From the NCBI RefSeq assembly GCF_002112505.1, contig NZ_NEHW01000005.1, positions 248,001 to 312,000 on the forward strand: a DNA stretch of 64,000 nucleotides, written 5' to 3'. Shown one piece after another: positions 27,150 through 36,101 of the stretch (positions within the stretch are counted from its first letter, which is position 1; every line of letters begins with the position of its first letter). This stretch comes from Pseudomonas sp. R28(2017). GTDB lineage: Bacteria; Pseudomonadota; Gammaproteobacteria; Pseudomonadales; Pseudomonadaceae. The position numbers were made by a program, and so were the translations under genes. The notes below the pieces were generated by a model that worked only from the letters and a program-made list of their open reading frames with translations, searched no databases and was not told where the DNA came from.

Positions 27150-27404
27150 ATGAACCTTTTTGACTTCTTTCGTGGCAGACAGAAACAGACCAGCGCGTCG
27201 GTAGCGAAAGAGCGTCTACAGATCATCGTGGCGCATGAGCGCGGCCAGCGCAGCGAACCGGACTACCTGCCGGCGCTGCAGAAAGAACTGCTGGAAGTGA
27301 TCCGCAAGTATGTGAACATCGGCAACGATGATGTGCATATCGAGCTGGAAAACCAGGGCAGCTGCTCGATTCTGGAGCTGAACATCACCTTGCCCGATCG
27401 CTGA
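27150..27404 (+). CDS. minE: Cell division topological specificity factor MinE
   Basis: 84 aa, usual length. Membrane-targeting start [10 protein letters not shown], then the MinD-contact region ([20 protein letters not shown]) and the dimerisation half ending [11 protein letters not shown]. It triggers MinD ATP hydrolysis to set up pole-to-pole oscillation. Third gene of minCDE. Confidence 0.97.
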   Translation: MNLFDFFRGRQKQTSASVAKERLQIIVAHERGQRSEPDYLPALQKELLEVIRKYVNIGNDDVHIELENQGSCSILELNITLPDR

Positions 27405-27427
27405 TACAGCTTTCTGGCCTTGATCAT

Positions 27428-27533
27428 TGGGGCTGCTTTGCAGCCCTTTCGCGACACAAGGCCGCTCCTACAGGAATCGCGTATTTCCTGTAGGAGCGGC
27501 CTTGTGTCGCGAAAGGGCCGCAAGGCGGCCCCA
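27428..27533. repeat. Inverted repeat of a second REP class
   Basis: GCGACACAAGGCCGCTCCTA and its inverse (TAGGAGCGGCCTTGTGTCGC) flank a 17-base spacer, with CAGCCCTTTC/GAAAGGGCCG outside. The core (CGCTCCTACAGG, CGACACAAGG) differs from the common CTCCCACAG repeat here and occurs only once in the window. It separates minE and rluA. Confidence 0.88.
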
Positions 27534-27564
27534 ATGGTTTCCCCGATTTGACCGAGACCACGCA

Positions 27565-28200
27565 ATGCCGCTGTCGAACATCCAGATCCTCCATGAAGAC
27601 GCCGCCATCCTGGTGATCAACAAGCCGACCCTGCTGCTGTCGGTACCTGGCCGTGCCGAAGACAACAAAGACTGCCTGATCACCCGCCTTCAGGAAAACG
27701 GCTACCCGGACGCGCTGATCGTGCACCGCCTGGACTGGGAAACTTCCGGCATCATCCTGCTGGCCCGCGATGCCGACAGCCACCGCGAGCTGTCGCGCCA
27801 GTTCCACGACCGCGAGACCGAAAAGGCCTACACCGCGTTGTGCTGGGGCCAGCCGGCGCTGGACAGCGGCAGCATCGACCTGCCACTGCGCTACGACCCG
27901 CCGACCAAGCCACGGCACGTGGTTGACCATGAGCAGGGCAAGCATGCCCTGACCTTCTGGCGTATCGTCGAGCGCTGCGGGGATCACTGCCGGGTCGAGC
28001 TGACGCCGATCACCGGGCGTTCGCACCAGCTGCGCGTGCACATGTTGTCGATCGGCCATCCGTTGCTGGGTGACCGCCTGTATGCCAACCCAGAGGCGCT
28101 GGCGGCCCATGAACGGCTGTGCCTGCATGCCTCGATGTTGAGCTTCACCCACCCGGTCAGCGGTGAGCGCCTGAAGTTCGAGTGCCCTGCCCCCTTCTGA
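27565..28200 (+). CDS. rluA: RluA-family pseudouridine synthase
   Basis: 211 aa from ATG 27565 (MPLSNIQILHEDAAILVINK); an earlier in-frame start lies in the repeat and is rejected. Catalytic motif HRLDWETSG with Asp57, then PITGRSHQLRVHM. It has no S4 domain and is short, as for RluA itself, which modifies 23S rRNA U746 and tRNA U32. Dual specificity is assumed from family. Confidence 0.92.
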   Translation: MPLSNIQILHEDAAILVINKPTLLLSVPGRAEDNKDCLITRLQENGYPDALIVHRLDWETSGIILLARDADSHRELSRQFHDRETEKAYTALCWGQPALDSGSIDLPLRYDPPTKPRHVVDHEQGKHALTFWRIVERCGDHCRVELTPITGRSHQLRVHMLSIGHPLLGDRLYANPEALAAHERLCLHASMLSFTHPVSGERLKFECPAPF

Positions 28201-28244
28201 AGGTATCTGCGCTAAACTCGCGCCACTGCTGTCTGGAGTGAGTT

Positions 28245-29534
28245 ATGCGCGAAGCACTGAATACCGGCCTGATCGAATTCCTCAAGGCCTCCCCGACGCC
28301 CTTCCATGCCACCGCCAGCCTGGCCCAGCGCCTGGAGGCGGCCGGCTACCAGCGCCTGGACGAGCGTGACAGCTGGGCCACGGTGCCCGGTGGCCGCTAC
28401 TACGTTACCCGCAACGACTCCTCGATCATCGCCATCAAGCTGGGCAAGCAGCCACCGCTGCTGAACGGCATCCGCATGGTTGGCGCGCACACCGACAGCC
28501 CGTGCCTGCGGGTCAAGCCGCAGCCCGAGCTGCAGCGCCAGGGCTTCTTGCAACTGGGCGTCGAAGTGTACGGCGGCGCGCTGCTGGCGCCGTGGTTCGA
28601 CCGCGACCTGTCGTTGGCCGGGCGGGTCACCTTCCGCCGTGACGGCAAGGTCGAAAGCCAGCTGATCGACTTCAAGCTGCCGATCGCGATCATCCCCAAC
28701 CTGGCGATCCACCTCAACCGCACCGCCAACGAAGGCTGGCAGATCAACCCGCAGAACGAGCTGCCGCCCATTCTGGCTCAGGTAGCCGGTGACGAGCGTA
28801 TCGACTTCCGCGCCGTGCTCACCGAGCAGCTGGCCCGCGAGCACGAGCTCAACGCCGACGTGGTGCTGGATTACGAGCTGAGCTTCTACGATACCCAGGA
28901 CGCCGCGCTGATCGGCCTCAATGGCGACTTCATCGCCGGTGCCCGCCTGGACAATCTGCTGTCGTGCTATGCCGGCCTGCAGGCGCTGCTGACCGCCGAC
29001 AGCGACGAGACCTGCGTGCTGGTGTGCAACGACCACGAAGAAGTCGGCAGCTGCTCGGCCTGCGGTGCCGACGGCCCGATGCTCGAACAGACCCTGCAGC
29101 GCCTGCTGCCGGATGGCGATGCCTACGTGCGCACCATCCAGCGCTCGCTGATGGTCTCGGCCGACAACGCCCACGGCGTGCACCCCAACTACGCCGACAA
29201 GCACGACGGCAACCACGGGCCCAAGCTCAACGCCGGGCCGGTGATCAAGGTCAACAACAACCAGCGCTATGCCACCAACAGCGAAACCGCCGGGTTCTTC
29301 CGTCATCTGTGCATGGCCGAGGAAGTGCCGGTGCAGAGCTTCGTGGTGCGCAGCGACATGGGCTGTGGTTCGACCATCGGGCCGATTGCCGCCAGCCACC
29401 TGGGTGTGCGTACGGTGGATATCGGCTTGCCGACCTTTGCCATGCATTCGATCCGTGAACTGTGCGGCAGCCATGACCTGGCGCACCTGGTGAAGGTGTT
29501 GTCGGCGTTCTACCGCAGCCGCGAACTGCCTTGA
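28245..29534 (+). CDS. apeB: M18-family aminopeptidase ApeB
   Basis: 429 aa, full length for the group. Dinuclear zinc ligands are visible: His in [14 protein letters not shown], Asp in [10 protein letters not shown], the Glu pair in NDHEEVGS, and later Asp in [11 protein letters not shown], with a final His in [11 protein letters not shown]18 enzymes remove N-terminal acidic or neutral residues in the cytoplasm. It lies 44 bp after rluA, perhaps in one transcript. Confidence 0.95.
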   Translation: MREALNTGLIEFLKASPTPFHATASLAQRLEAAGYQRLDERDSWATVPGGRYYVTRNDSSIIAIKLGKQPPLLNGIRMVGAHTDSPCLRVKPQPELQRQGFLQLGVEVYGGALLAPWFDRDLSLAGRVTFRRDGKVESQLIDFKLPIAIIPNLAIHLNRTANEGWQINPQNELPPILAQVAGDERIDFRAVLTEQLAREHELNADVVLDYELSFYDTQDAALIGLNGDFIAGARLDNLLSCYAGLQALLTADSDETCVLVCNDHEEVGSCSACGADGPMLEQTLQRLLPDGDAYVRTIQRSLMVSADNAHGVHPNYADKHDGNHGPKLNAGPVIKVNNNQRYATNSETAGFFRHLCMAEEVPVQSFVVRSDMGCGSTIGPIAASHLGVRTVDIGLPTFAMHSIRELCGSHDLAHLVKVLSAFYRSRELP

Positions 29535-29547
29535 GCCTGATTTAGGC

Positions 29548-29654
29548 AGGCCTGGCCTCTTCGCGGGCACGCCCGCTCCCACAATGACCGCGCAGGACTT
29601 GAGCCCTGTGGAGGACCTGTGGGAGCGGGCGCGCCCGCGAAGAGGCCGGGCCTG
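29548..29654. repeat. REP pair (inverted)
   Basis: CCTCTTCGCGGGCACGCCCG and inverted CGGGCGCGCCCGCGAAGAGG, about 38 bases apart, between apeB and the small membrane gene. Confidence 0.9.
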
Positions 29655-29737
29655 AAAACAACTGCCCAGGATCAATCCCCCTTCTGCCCAACCCGCTATG
29701 CTTGTTGTATGCCTCCCAAGCAGAAGGACTGCTGCCC

Positions 29738-29905
29738 ATGTCCCCCTTCCTCTCACTGTTCGTGCCGGTGTTCCTGTTCCTGATGCTGCTGACCATCGGC
29801 TTCAGCCTGCGCGAGCGCAATATCGGCGTACTGATGATGTGGATCGGCACACTGGGCATCTTTGGCCTCACCTGCTGGACGATCCTGGAGAAACTGCCGA
29901 CATAA
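29738..29905 (+). CDS. Small two-helix membrane protein, unknown function
   Basis: 55 aa from ATG 29738 (MSPFLSLFVPVFLFLMLLTI), with AGAAGGA ahead. Two hydrophobic segments separated by LRERNIG. No family recognised. It lies 44 bp upstream of the MscS-type gene and might be co-transcribed with it. Confidence 0.65.
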   Translation: MSPFLSLFVPVFLFLMLLTIGFSLRERNIGVLMMWIGTLGIFGLTCWTILEKLPT

Positions 29906-29949
29906 ACCTCTACACTCGGTCAATCGTTTGACCTGAGGTAGATTTTCCG

Positions 29950-32103
29950 GTGCCAGCCTTTCTGCGTTGCCTAGCCCTGCTGCTGTTCATCTTCATGTCC
30001 CCGCTCCAGGCGGCGGGCTTGCCCAGCCTGCTGGGTTCCAGCGCCCCCGCCCAGCCCGAAGCCACCGAGCCCCTGGGCAAATCCCTGGACGAGGTGATCA
30101 AGAACCTCGAGAACGACCAGCAACGGGCCAAGCTGCTGGCCGACCTGAAGAAACTGCGCGACGCCACCAAGCAATCGCAACCTACCGTCGAACAGGGCGT
30201 TCTGGGCCTGATCGGCGGCGCCCTGCACGACTTCGAAAAGCAGTTCAGCGGTGACTCCAGCCCGTTCTACCGCTGGTCCCAGGAAATCGAACAGGCCCAG
30301 GCCGAGCTGGTCGAGCTGGTCGTACCCGTGCATCAGTGGCCGGCCATCCTGTTCGGCTTTGCCGCAGTCATCGCGGTGTGGAGCTTGCTGGCCTATGCCT
30401 TCAACTGGGTCGGCCACCGCGTGCGGGTGCGTTTCGGCCTGACCGAGGAACTGCCACAACACCCGCGCACCTGGGACCTGGTGCGCTTCGCCCTGCGCAA
30501 GCTCGGGCCCTGGCTGGTGGCACTGGTCTTCACCATCTACCTGAGCTTCGCCCTGCCGCCATCGCTGGGCAAGTCACTGGCCATGGTGCTGGCCTATGCG
30601 CTGGTGGTCGGCACCTGCTTCTCGGCGATCTGCGTGATCGCCTTCTCGCTGCTCGACGGCCCCCATCGCCACCGCGCCCTGCATATCCTGCGCCACCAGG
30701 CCTTCCGCCCGCTGTGGCTGATCGGCAGCTTCGCCGCCTTTGGCGAGGCCATGAGCGACCCGCGCATGCTGGTCGCCCTGGGTACCCACCTGGCCCACGC
30801 CCTGGCGACCCTGGCCAACGTCATCGCGGCGCTGTCGTCCGGCCTGTTCATCCTGCGCTTCCGCCGGCCGATCGCCCACCTGATCCGCAACCAGCCCCTG
30901 GCCAGGCGCCTGACCCGGCGCACCCTGAGCGACACCATCGAGATCCTCGGCAGCTTCTGGTTCGTGCCGGCGCTGATTCTGGTGGCCGTGTCGCTGTTCG
31001 CCACCTTCATTTCCGCCGGCGACACCAGCACCGCCCTGCGCCAGTCGCTGATGTGCACCGTGCTGGTGGTGGTGTGCATGGTGCTCAACGGCCTGGTGCG
31101 TCGCCACGCCGCCAACCCGAAACGCGCCAACAAGCGCCAGGCGGTGTATGCCGAACGCCTGCGCAACTTCGGTTACCTGCTGGTGCACCTGTTCATCTGG
31201 CTGGTGTTCATCGAACTGGGGCTGCGCGTGTGGGGCCTGTCGATGATCGGCTTCGCCGAGGGCGACGGCCATGAAGTGAGCGTGCGCCTGCTGGGCCTGG
31301 CCGGCACGCTGATCGTCGCCTGGCTGGTGTGGATCCTCGCCGACACCGCCGTGCACCATGCACTGGTGCGGTCGCGCCGGGGCCTGGCCAACGCCCGCGC
31401 GCAGACCATGATGCCGTTGATCCGCAACGTGATGTTCGTGGTGATCTTCATCATCGCGGTGATCGTCGCCCTGGCCAACATGGGTATGAACGTCACGCCG
31501 CTGCTGGCGGGTGCCGGTGTGATCGGCCTGGCGATCGGTTTTGGCGCGCAGTCGCTGGTGGCCGACCTGATCACCGGGTTGTTCATCATCATCGAAGACT
31601 CGCTGGCGATCGACGACTACGTCGATGTCGGCGGCCACCTGGGCACGGTCGAAGGCCTGACCATCCGTACCGTGCGCCTGCGTGACATCGACGGCATCGT
31701 GCATACCATCCCGTTCAGCGAGATCAAGAGCATCAAGAACTACTCCCGCGAGTTCGGCTACGCGATCTTCCGCGTGGCGATTCCGCACAGCATGAACATC
31801 GACCAGGCGATCACGCTGATCCGCGAAGTGGGGCAGAAACTGCGCAACGACCCGCTGATGCGCCGCAACATCTGGTCGCCGCTGGAGTTGCAGGGGGTCG
31901 AGAGCTTCGAGTCGGGTTCGGCGATCCTGCGGGCAAGGTTCAAGACCGCACCGATCAAGCAGTGGGAAGTGTCACGGGCGTTCAACCTGGCGTTGAAGCG
32001 GCAGCTGGATGAAGCCGGGCTGGACCTGGCCACGCCGCGCCTGTCGGTGCAGGTCGTCACCGCAGGAAGGGGTGGGGTGACAGAAGCCGGTTCCTCCAGT
32101 TAG
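29950..32103 (+). CDS. Large MscS-family mechanosensitive channel
   Basis: 717 aa from GTG 29950, with a signal peptide (FIFMSPLQAAG) and a helical periplasmic region with LENDQQRAKLLADLKKLRD, then about ten membrane segments. The MscS core is in the last third: pore helix GAGVIGLAIGFGAQSLVAD, beta domain IDDYVDVGGHLGTVEG and IHTIPFSEIKSI-like VHTIPFSEIKSI. YbiO/MscM-type large relatives have this layout. It would release solutes on hypo-osmotic shock, in keeping with the osmolyte genes nearby, though that link is only positional. Confidence 0.9.
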   Translation: MPAFLRCLALLLFIFMSPLQAAGLPSLLGSSAPAQPEATEPLGKSLDEVIKNLENDQQRAKLLADLKKLRDATKQSQPTVEQGVLGLIGGALHDFEKQFSGDSSPFYRWSQEIEQAQAELVELVVPVHQWPAILFGFAAVIAVWSLLAYAFNWVGHRVRVRFGLTEELPQHPRTWDLVRFALRKLGPWLVALVFTIYLSFALPPSLGKSLAMVLAYALVVGTCFSAICVIAFSLLDGPHRHRALHILRHQAFRPLWLIGSFAAFGEAMSDPRMLVALGTHLAHALATLANVIAALSSGLFILRFRRPIAHLIRNQPLARRLTRRTLSDTIEILGSFWFVPALILVAVSLFATFISAGDTSTALRQSLMCTVLVVVCMVLNGLVRRHAANPKRANKRQAVYAERLRNFGYLLVHLFIWLVFIELGLRVWGLSMIGFAEGDGHEVSVRLLGLAGTLIVAWLVWILADTAVHHALVRSRRGLANARAQTMMPLIRNVMFVVIFIIAVIVALANMGMNVTPLLAGAGVIGLAIGFGAQSLVADLITGLFIIIEDSLAIDDYVDVGGHLGTVEGLTIRTVRLRDIDGIVHTIPFSEIKSIKNYSREFGYAIFRVAIPHSMNIDQAITLIREVGQKLRNDPLMRRNIWSPLELQGVESFESGSAILRARFKTAPIKQWEVSRAFNLALKRQLDEAGLDLATPRLSVQVVTAGRGGVTEAGSSS

Positions 32104-32106
32104 AGC

Positions 32107-32211
32107 CTTTTCGCGGCGGTTCGACGCCTCGATGAACCCGCTCCCACAAAGTATCCACAGGACCCGAATTCTGCGCAGTCCCTGTGGGAGCGGGCTTGCC
32201 CGCGAAGAAGG
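32107..32211. repeat. REP pair, left arm eroded
   Basis: Right arm GAGCGGGCTTGCCCGCGAAG is standard. The left arm keeps TTTTCGCGGCGGTTCGACGC and CCCGCTCCCACA but has lost part of the stem (CTCGATGAA in between). It lies between convergent mscS-type and GntR genes. Confidence 0.75.
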
Positions 32212-32218
32212 CAACACC

Positions 32219-32932
32219 TTATCCGGCCTGTGCGCGGATGCGGATGGCATCGTGCCGCCAATACTCCAGGTCACAGTCGATCAGGTGCCCATGCTGGTCA
32301 CTGTTGACCCGGGTGATATGCAACCCCGGGCTCCCCACCGATACCTTCAACGCCGCCGCCGCCTCCAGTGGCAGGGCGGTCGGCAGGATCTCGAAGCACA
32401 CCTGCCCGTACTGGATGTCATACACCCGCCCGTAGATCTCGGTCAGTGACTGCGCCAGGTCCTGATCGAGGATTCCCGGGAAGTACCTCGGGTTCAGATA
32501 GTGCTCGGCATACAGCACCGCCCGCCCATCGATGCGCCGCAAGCGGCAGATGCGCACCACGCTGGACAGCCCGGGCAGTTGCAAGCGCGCGCAGATCGCC
32601 GCCGAAGCCGGCTGCAGGCGCGCCGACAGCAGCTCGGTGCTGGCCACCCGCCCCTGGTCCCGCACCATCGCATGGAAGTGGCTACGCTCGATCAGGTCGT
32701 AGGTCAGGCGCTGCGGGGCGACGAACCAGCCGCGCCGCTCTTCGCGGTAGATCAAGCCCTGGGCCTCCAGCTGCACCAGCGCTTCACGCAGGGTGATGCG
32801 CGTGGTGGCGAACACTTCGCTGAGCTTGCGTTCGGCCGGCAGCTTGCCGCCCGGCGCCAGCAGGCCGTGCTCGATCTGCTCCTGCAGGGCATGGCAGATG
32901 GCTGTTACCGCGCGCGGTGGCGTCGAGTGCAT
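32219..32932 (-). CDS. GntR-family regulator with UTRA domain
   Basis: 237 aa from ATG 32932 (a TTG sits one codon earlier). N-terminal winged helix (about 5-75: LPAERKLSEVFATTRITLRE) and a C-terminal UTRA ligand domain (HFHAMVRDQGRVASTELLSA, YAEHYLNPRYFPGILDQD). UTRA regulators such as PhnF and NagR respond to phosphonates, sugars or amino-sugar phosphates. It is divergent from the ABC/phosphatase operon and has an operator-like palindrome just upstream, so it is almost surely the local regulator. Confidence 0.9.
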   Translation of the reverse strand: MHSTPPRAVTAICHALQEQIEHGLLAPGGKLPAERKLSEVFATTRITLREALVQLEAQGLIYREERRGWFVAPQRLTYDLIERSHFHAMVRDQGRVASTELLSARLQPASAAICARLQLPGLSSVVRICRLRRIDGRAVLYAEHYLNPRYFPGILDQDLAQSLTEIYGRVYDIQYGQVCFEILPTALPLEAAAALKVSVGSPGLHITRVNSDQHGHLIDCDLEYWRHDAIRIRAQAG

Positions 32933-32947
32933 CAAAAGGTTACCTAT

Positions 32948-32961
32948 CTGGACTAGTCCAG
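32948..32961. promoter_or_regulatory. Putative UTRA-regulator operator 1 (own promoter)
   Basis: CTGGACTAGTCCAG, a perfect 14-bp palindrome 16 bp upstream of the regulator start. Its core TGGACTAGTCCA agrees at 10 of 12 positions with the TGGTCTAGACCA-type site known for PhnF/NagR relatives. Confidence 0.6.
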
Positions 32962-33122
32962 CCCCATGACGGGGCCTCTGGAGAATAGTGCAAGCCTAGG
33001 CAGGGCTGATGAACATCCTGTGACAAAGGCCTTGCCCGGCAATGCCAGAAACGCGCCAAGCCAGCAGAACCGGGGGGATTGCGTGGTCTACGCTGTAGCT
33101 TCAAGGCCTGTGCAGGCCCTGC

Positions 33123-33140
33123 CCTACATCAAACTGTCAC
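33123..33140 (+). promoter_or_regulatory. PHO-box-like site
   Basis: CCTACAT-CAAA-CTGTCAC: the second half is a perfect PhoB half-site and the first half matches at 4 of 7 positions, with an A-rich 4-base link and the expected 11-base repeat step. It lies 108 bp upstream of the binding-protein gene. A single by-eye match is not proof. Confidence 0.4.
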
Positions 33141-33168
33141 GCAAGCGGCCTACCTTGGCTCAAGCTTT

Positions 33169-33191
33169 GCTGACCTAGACCAACGGTCAGC
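33169..33191. promoter_or_regulatory. Putative operator 2, upstream of the ABC/phosphatase operon
   Basis: GCTGACC-N9-GGTCAGC is a perfect 7-bp inverted repeat that contains TGACCTAGACCA, 10 of 12 matches to the same TGGTCTAGACCA-type site. The 316-bp gap 32933-33248 holds operator 1, the PHO-like site and this element, and no gene. Confidence 0.5.
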
Positions 33192-33248
33192 GAAAACCGC
33201 TTCACTCATAACAACGATCGCTAAAGGCACCCACCCAAGGAGCTTCGG

Positions 33249-34313
33249 ATGAAAAAGTTGTTCATGGCGTCACTGCTCGGTTCGGCCATTACCCTGTGCA
33301 CCTCGGCCATGGCCGCCGGCCCCGACCTCAAGGCCCTGGAAGATGCCGCCCGCAAGGAAGGCAACGTCAACAGCGTGGGCATGCCCGATGCCTGGGCCAA
33401 CTGGAAAGGCACCTGGGACGACCTGGCCAGCCAGTACGGCCTCAAGCACAGCGACACCGACATGAGCTCGGCCCAGGAAATCGCCAAGTTCGAAGCCGAG
33501 AAGGACAACGCCAGCGCCGACATCGGCGACGTCGGTGCCGCCTTCGGCCCGATCGCCACCAGCAAGGGCGTGACCCAGCCGTACAAGCCGAGCACCTGGG
33601 ACCAGGTGCCTGAGTGGGCCAAGGACAAAGACGGCCACTGGGCGCTGGCCTATACCGGCACCATCGCCTTCATCATCAACAAGGACCTGGTCAAGGAAGG
33701 CGACCGCCCGACCAGCTGGCACGACCTGGAAAAAGGCAAGTACAAGGTCGCCATCGGCGATGTCGGCACCGCCGCCCAGGCCGCCAACGGCGTGCTGGCG
33801 GCTGCCATCGCCTACAAAGGCGACGAAAGCAACCTGGCCCCGGGCCTGCAGCTGTTCACCAAGCTGGCGCAGCAGAAGCGCCTGTCGCTGGCCAACCCGA
33901 CCATCCAGACCCTGGAAAAGGGTGAAGTGGAAGTCGGCGTGGTGTGGGACTTCAATGGCCTGAGCTACCGCGAGCAGATCGACCCGAAACGCTTCGAGGT
34001 GCTGATTCCGTCCGACGGCTCGGTGATTTCCGGCTACACCACCGTCATCAACAAGTACGCCAAGCACCCGAACGCGGCCAAGCTGACGCGTGAGTACATC
34101 TTCAGCGACGCTGGCCAGATCAACCTGGCCAAGGGGCATGCGCGGCCGATCCGTGCCGAACACCTGAAGCTGCCAGAGGATGTGCAGGCCAAGCTGCTGC
34201 CGAACGAGCAGTACAAGGCGGCGCAACCGATCAAGGATGCCGCAGCCTGGGAAGCGACCTCCAAGGCACTGCCGCAGAAGTGGCAGGAGCAGGTGATCAT
34301 CGAGATGGAATAA
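33249..34313 (+). CDS. ABC transporter substrate-binding protein (family 6 type), organophosphate/phosphonate candidate
   Basis: 354 aa with a signal peptide (MKKLFMASLLGSAITLCTSA then MAAG). Type II periplasmic fold as in iron, spermidine/putrescine and 2-aminoethylphosphonate binders (VNSVGMPDAWANWKGTWDDL, AYTGTIAFIINKDLV). CCAAGGAGCTTCGG lies before the ATG. It is the first gene of a six-gene operon. The two downstream phosphate-releasing enzymes suggest a phosphorylated or phosphonate ligand; the family alone does not decide this. Confidence 0.85.
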   Translation: MKKLFMASLLGSAITLCTSAMAAGPDLKALEDAARKEGNVNSVGMPDAWANWKGTWDDLASQYGLKHSDTDMSSAQEIAKFEAEKDNASADIGDVGAAFGPIATSKGVTQPYKPSTWDQVPEWAKDKDGHWALAYTGTIAFIINKDLVKEGDRPTSWHDLEKGKYKVAIGDVGTAAQAANGVLAAAIAYKGDESNLAPGLQLFTKLAQQKRLSLANPTIQTLEKGEVEVGVVWDFNGLSYREQIDPKRFEVLIPSDGSVISGYTTVINKYAKHPNAAKLTREYIFSDAGQINLAKGHARPIRAEHLKLPEDVQAKLLPNEQYKAAQPIKDAAAWEATSKALPQKWQEQVIIEME

Positions 34314-34338
34314 AGGGCTAGCTTTTGTAGTGCCTGAT

Positions 34339-34433
34339 CCGGCCCTTTCGCGGGCAAGCCCGCTCCCACAGGTGATTCACTGCCCCTGAGCCTGTGATAT
34401 GCCTGTGGGAGCGGGCTCGCCCGCGAAGAGGCC
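34339..34433. repeat. REP pair inside the ABC operon
   Basis: CCGGCCCTTTCGCGGGCAAG and GAGCGGGCTCGCCCGCGAAG in inverse orientation lie between the binding-protein gene and the hydrolase gene. Such a position commonly leaves more binding-protein mRNA than downstream mRNA. Confidence 0.9.
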
Positions 34434-34458
34434 AACGCGATTCAAGACTGGAGCTACC

Positions 34459-35265
34459 ATGCAACACAACGTCATCCTGGTCCTGCTCGACGGCCTCAAC
34501 TACCAGGTCGCCCACCACGCCATGGGCCACCTGCACGCCTACGTCGAGGCCGACCGTGCCGCGCTGTACCGCGTGGAATGCGAACTGCCGTCGCTGTCAC
34601 GGCCGCTGTACGAGTGCATCCTCACCGGTGTGGCACCGATCGACAGCGGCATCGTGCACAACAACGTCAACCGCCTGTCCAACCAGCGCAGCGTGTTCCA
34701 CTACGCCCGCGAAGCCAACCTGGGCACTGCGGCGGCGGCCTATCACTGGATGAGCGAGCTGTACAACCGCTCACCCTTCGACCCGCAGCGCGACCGCCAC
34801 ACCCACGCGCCGAAACTGCCGATCCAGCACGGCCTGTTCTACTGGGACGACCGCTACCCCGACTCGCACCTGCTGGCCGACGGCGAATACCTGCGCCGCC
34901 GCCATGCGCCGAATTTCCTCCTGGTGCACCCGATGAGCATCGACGATGTCGGCCACCGCCATGGCCTGGACAGCAGCCAGTACCGCAATGCCGCGCGCAG
35001 TGCCGACATCCTGTTGTCCGATTACCTGCCAGGCTGGCTGGAAGAGGGCTACCAGGTGCTGGTCACCGCCGACCACGGCATGAACAACGACCGCTCGCAC
35101 AACGGCCTGCTGGCCGAGGAGCGTGAAGTGCCGCTGTTCGTGTTCGGCGACGCCTTCAGCCTCGACCCGGCCGCCAAGCCGCTGCAGACCGAACTGTGCG
35201 GGACCATGTGCGAACTGCTCGGTGCAGCGCACGACAAGACCGTGTGCCGGGAGCTGCTCAAGTGA
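34459..35265 (+). CDS. Alkaline-phosphatase-superfamily phosphodiesterase/phosphonohydrolase
   Basis: 268 aa from ATG 34459 with GGAGCTACC ahead. Metal and nucleophile motifs of the NPP/phosphonoacetate-hydrolase branch are present: LLDG (Asp11), PSLSRP with Ser46/Ser48 as nucleophile candidates, SIDDVGHRHG (Asp162/163, His166/168), TADHGMN (Asp205-His206) and His214. There is no signal peptide, so it acts on imported substrate in the cytoplasm. Its stop overlaps the first permease start (GTGA). Possible reactions are phosphodiester, phosphonate-monoester or C-P cleavage of an activated phosphonate. Confidence 0.82.
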   Translation: MQHNVILVLLDGLNYQVAHHAMGHLHAYVEADRAALYRVECELPSLSRPLYECILTGVAPIDSGIVHNNVNRLSNQRSVFHYAREANLGTAAAAYHWMSELYNRSPFDPQRDRHTHAPKLPIQHGLFYWDDRYPDSHLLADGEYLRRRHAPNFLLVHPMSIDDVGHRHGLDSSQYRNAARSADILLSDYLPGWLEEGYQVLVTADHGMNNDRSHNGLLAEEREVPLFVFGDAFSLDPAAKPLQTELCGTMCELLGAAHDKTVCRELLK

Positions 35266-36101
35266 GGGCCGGCAACCGAGGCCGTTACCTGGCCCTGCTC
35301 TGCCTGCTGCCGTTCGCCGTGTTCTTCGTCATCTTCCAGATCGCCCCGCTGGCCTGGGTGGCCATCAACAGCCTGCAGTCGGAAGCAGGCTGGGGCGTGG
35401 ACAACTTCAGCAAGGTGTTCGCCTCGAAGTTCTACCTGCAGGCATTGCAACGCAGCCTGGAGATCAGCTTCTGGTCGAGCCTGTTCGGCATCGTCATCGC
35501 CACCCTCGGCGCCTATTCGCTGCGCCAGGTCGACTCGAAGCTGCGCGACTTCGTCAGTGCCTTCGCCAACATGACCAGCAACTTCGCCGGGGTGCCGCTG
35601 GCCTTCGCCTTCATCATCCTGCTCGGTTTCAACGGCGCACTGACCCTGCTGCTGAAACAGATCGGCCTGCTGGAGGACTTCAGCATCTACTCCAAGAGTG
35701 GCCTGATCCTGGTGTACACCTACTTCCAGATCCCGCTCGGCGTGCTGCTGCTCTACCCCGCCTTCGACGCCCTGCGCGAAGACTGGCGCGAGTCGGCCGC
35801 GCTGCTCGGCGCCAGCCACTGGCAATTCTGGCGCCATATCGGCCTGCCGGTGCTGACCCCGGCGCTGCTCGGCACCTTCGTCATCCTGCTGGCCAACGCC
35901 CTCGGCGCCTACGCCACCGTCTACGCCCTGACCACCGGCAACTTCAACGTGCTGCCGATCCGCATCGCCGGCCTGGTGGCCGGCGACATCAGCCTCGACC
36001 CGAACCTGGCCAGCGCCCTGGCGATGGTGCTGGTGGGGCTGATGACACTGGTCACGGTGGTTCATCAATGGCTGCTCAAGAGGAGCTACCATGCGCGCTG
36101 A
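35262..36101 (+). CDS. ABC transporter permease 1
   Basis: 279 aa from GTG 35262, overlapping the hydrolase stop. Six membrane segments and the inner-membrane EAA loop (DWRESAALLGASHWQFWRHI) are visible. Belongs to the binding-protein-dependent permease family seen with family 6 binders, as in phosphonate, putrescine or iron systems. The next permease overlaps by 11 bp. Confidence 0.9.
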   Translation: MRAGNRGRYLALLCLLPFAVFFVIFQIAPLAWVAINSLQSEAGWGVDNFSKVFASKFYLQALQRSLEISFWSSLFGIVIATLGAYSLRQVDSKLRDFVSAFANMTSNFAGVPLAFAFIILLGFNGALTLLLKQIGLLEDFSIYSKSGLILVYTYFQIPLGVLLLYPAFDALREDWRESAALLGASHWQFWRHIGLPVLTPALLGTFVILLANALGAYATVYALTTGNFNVLPIRIAGLVAGDISLDPNLASALAMVLVGLMTLVTVVHQWLLKRSYHAR

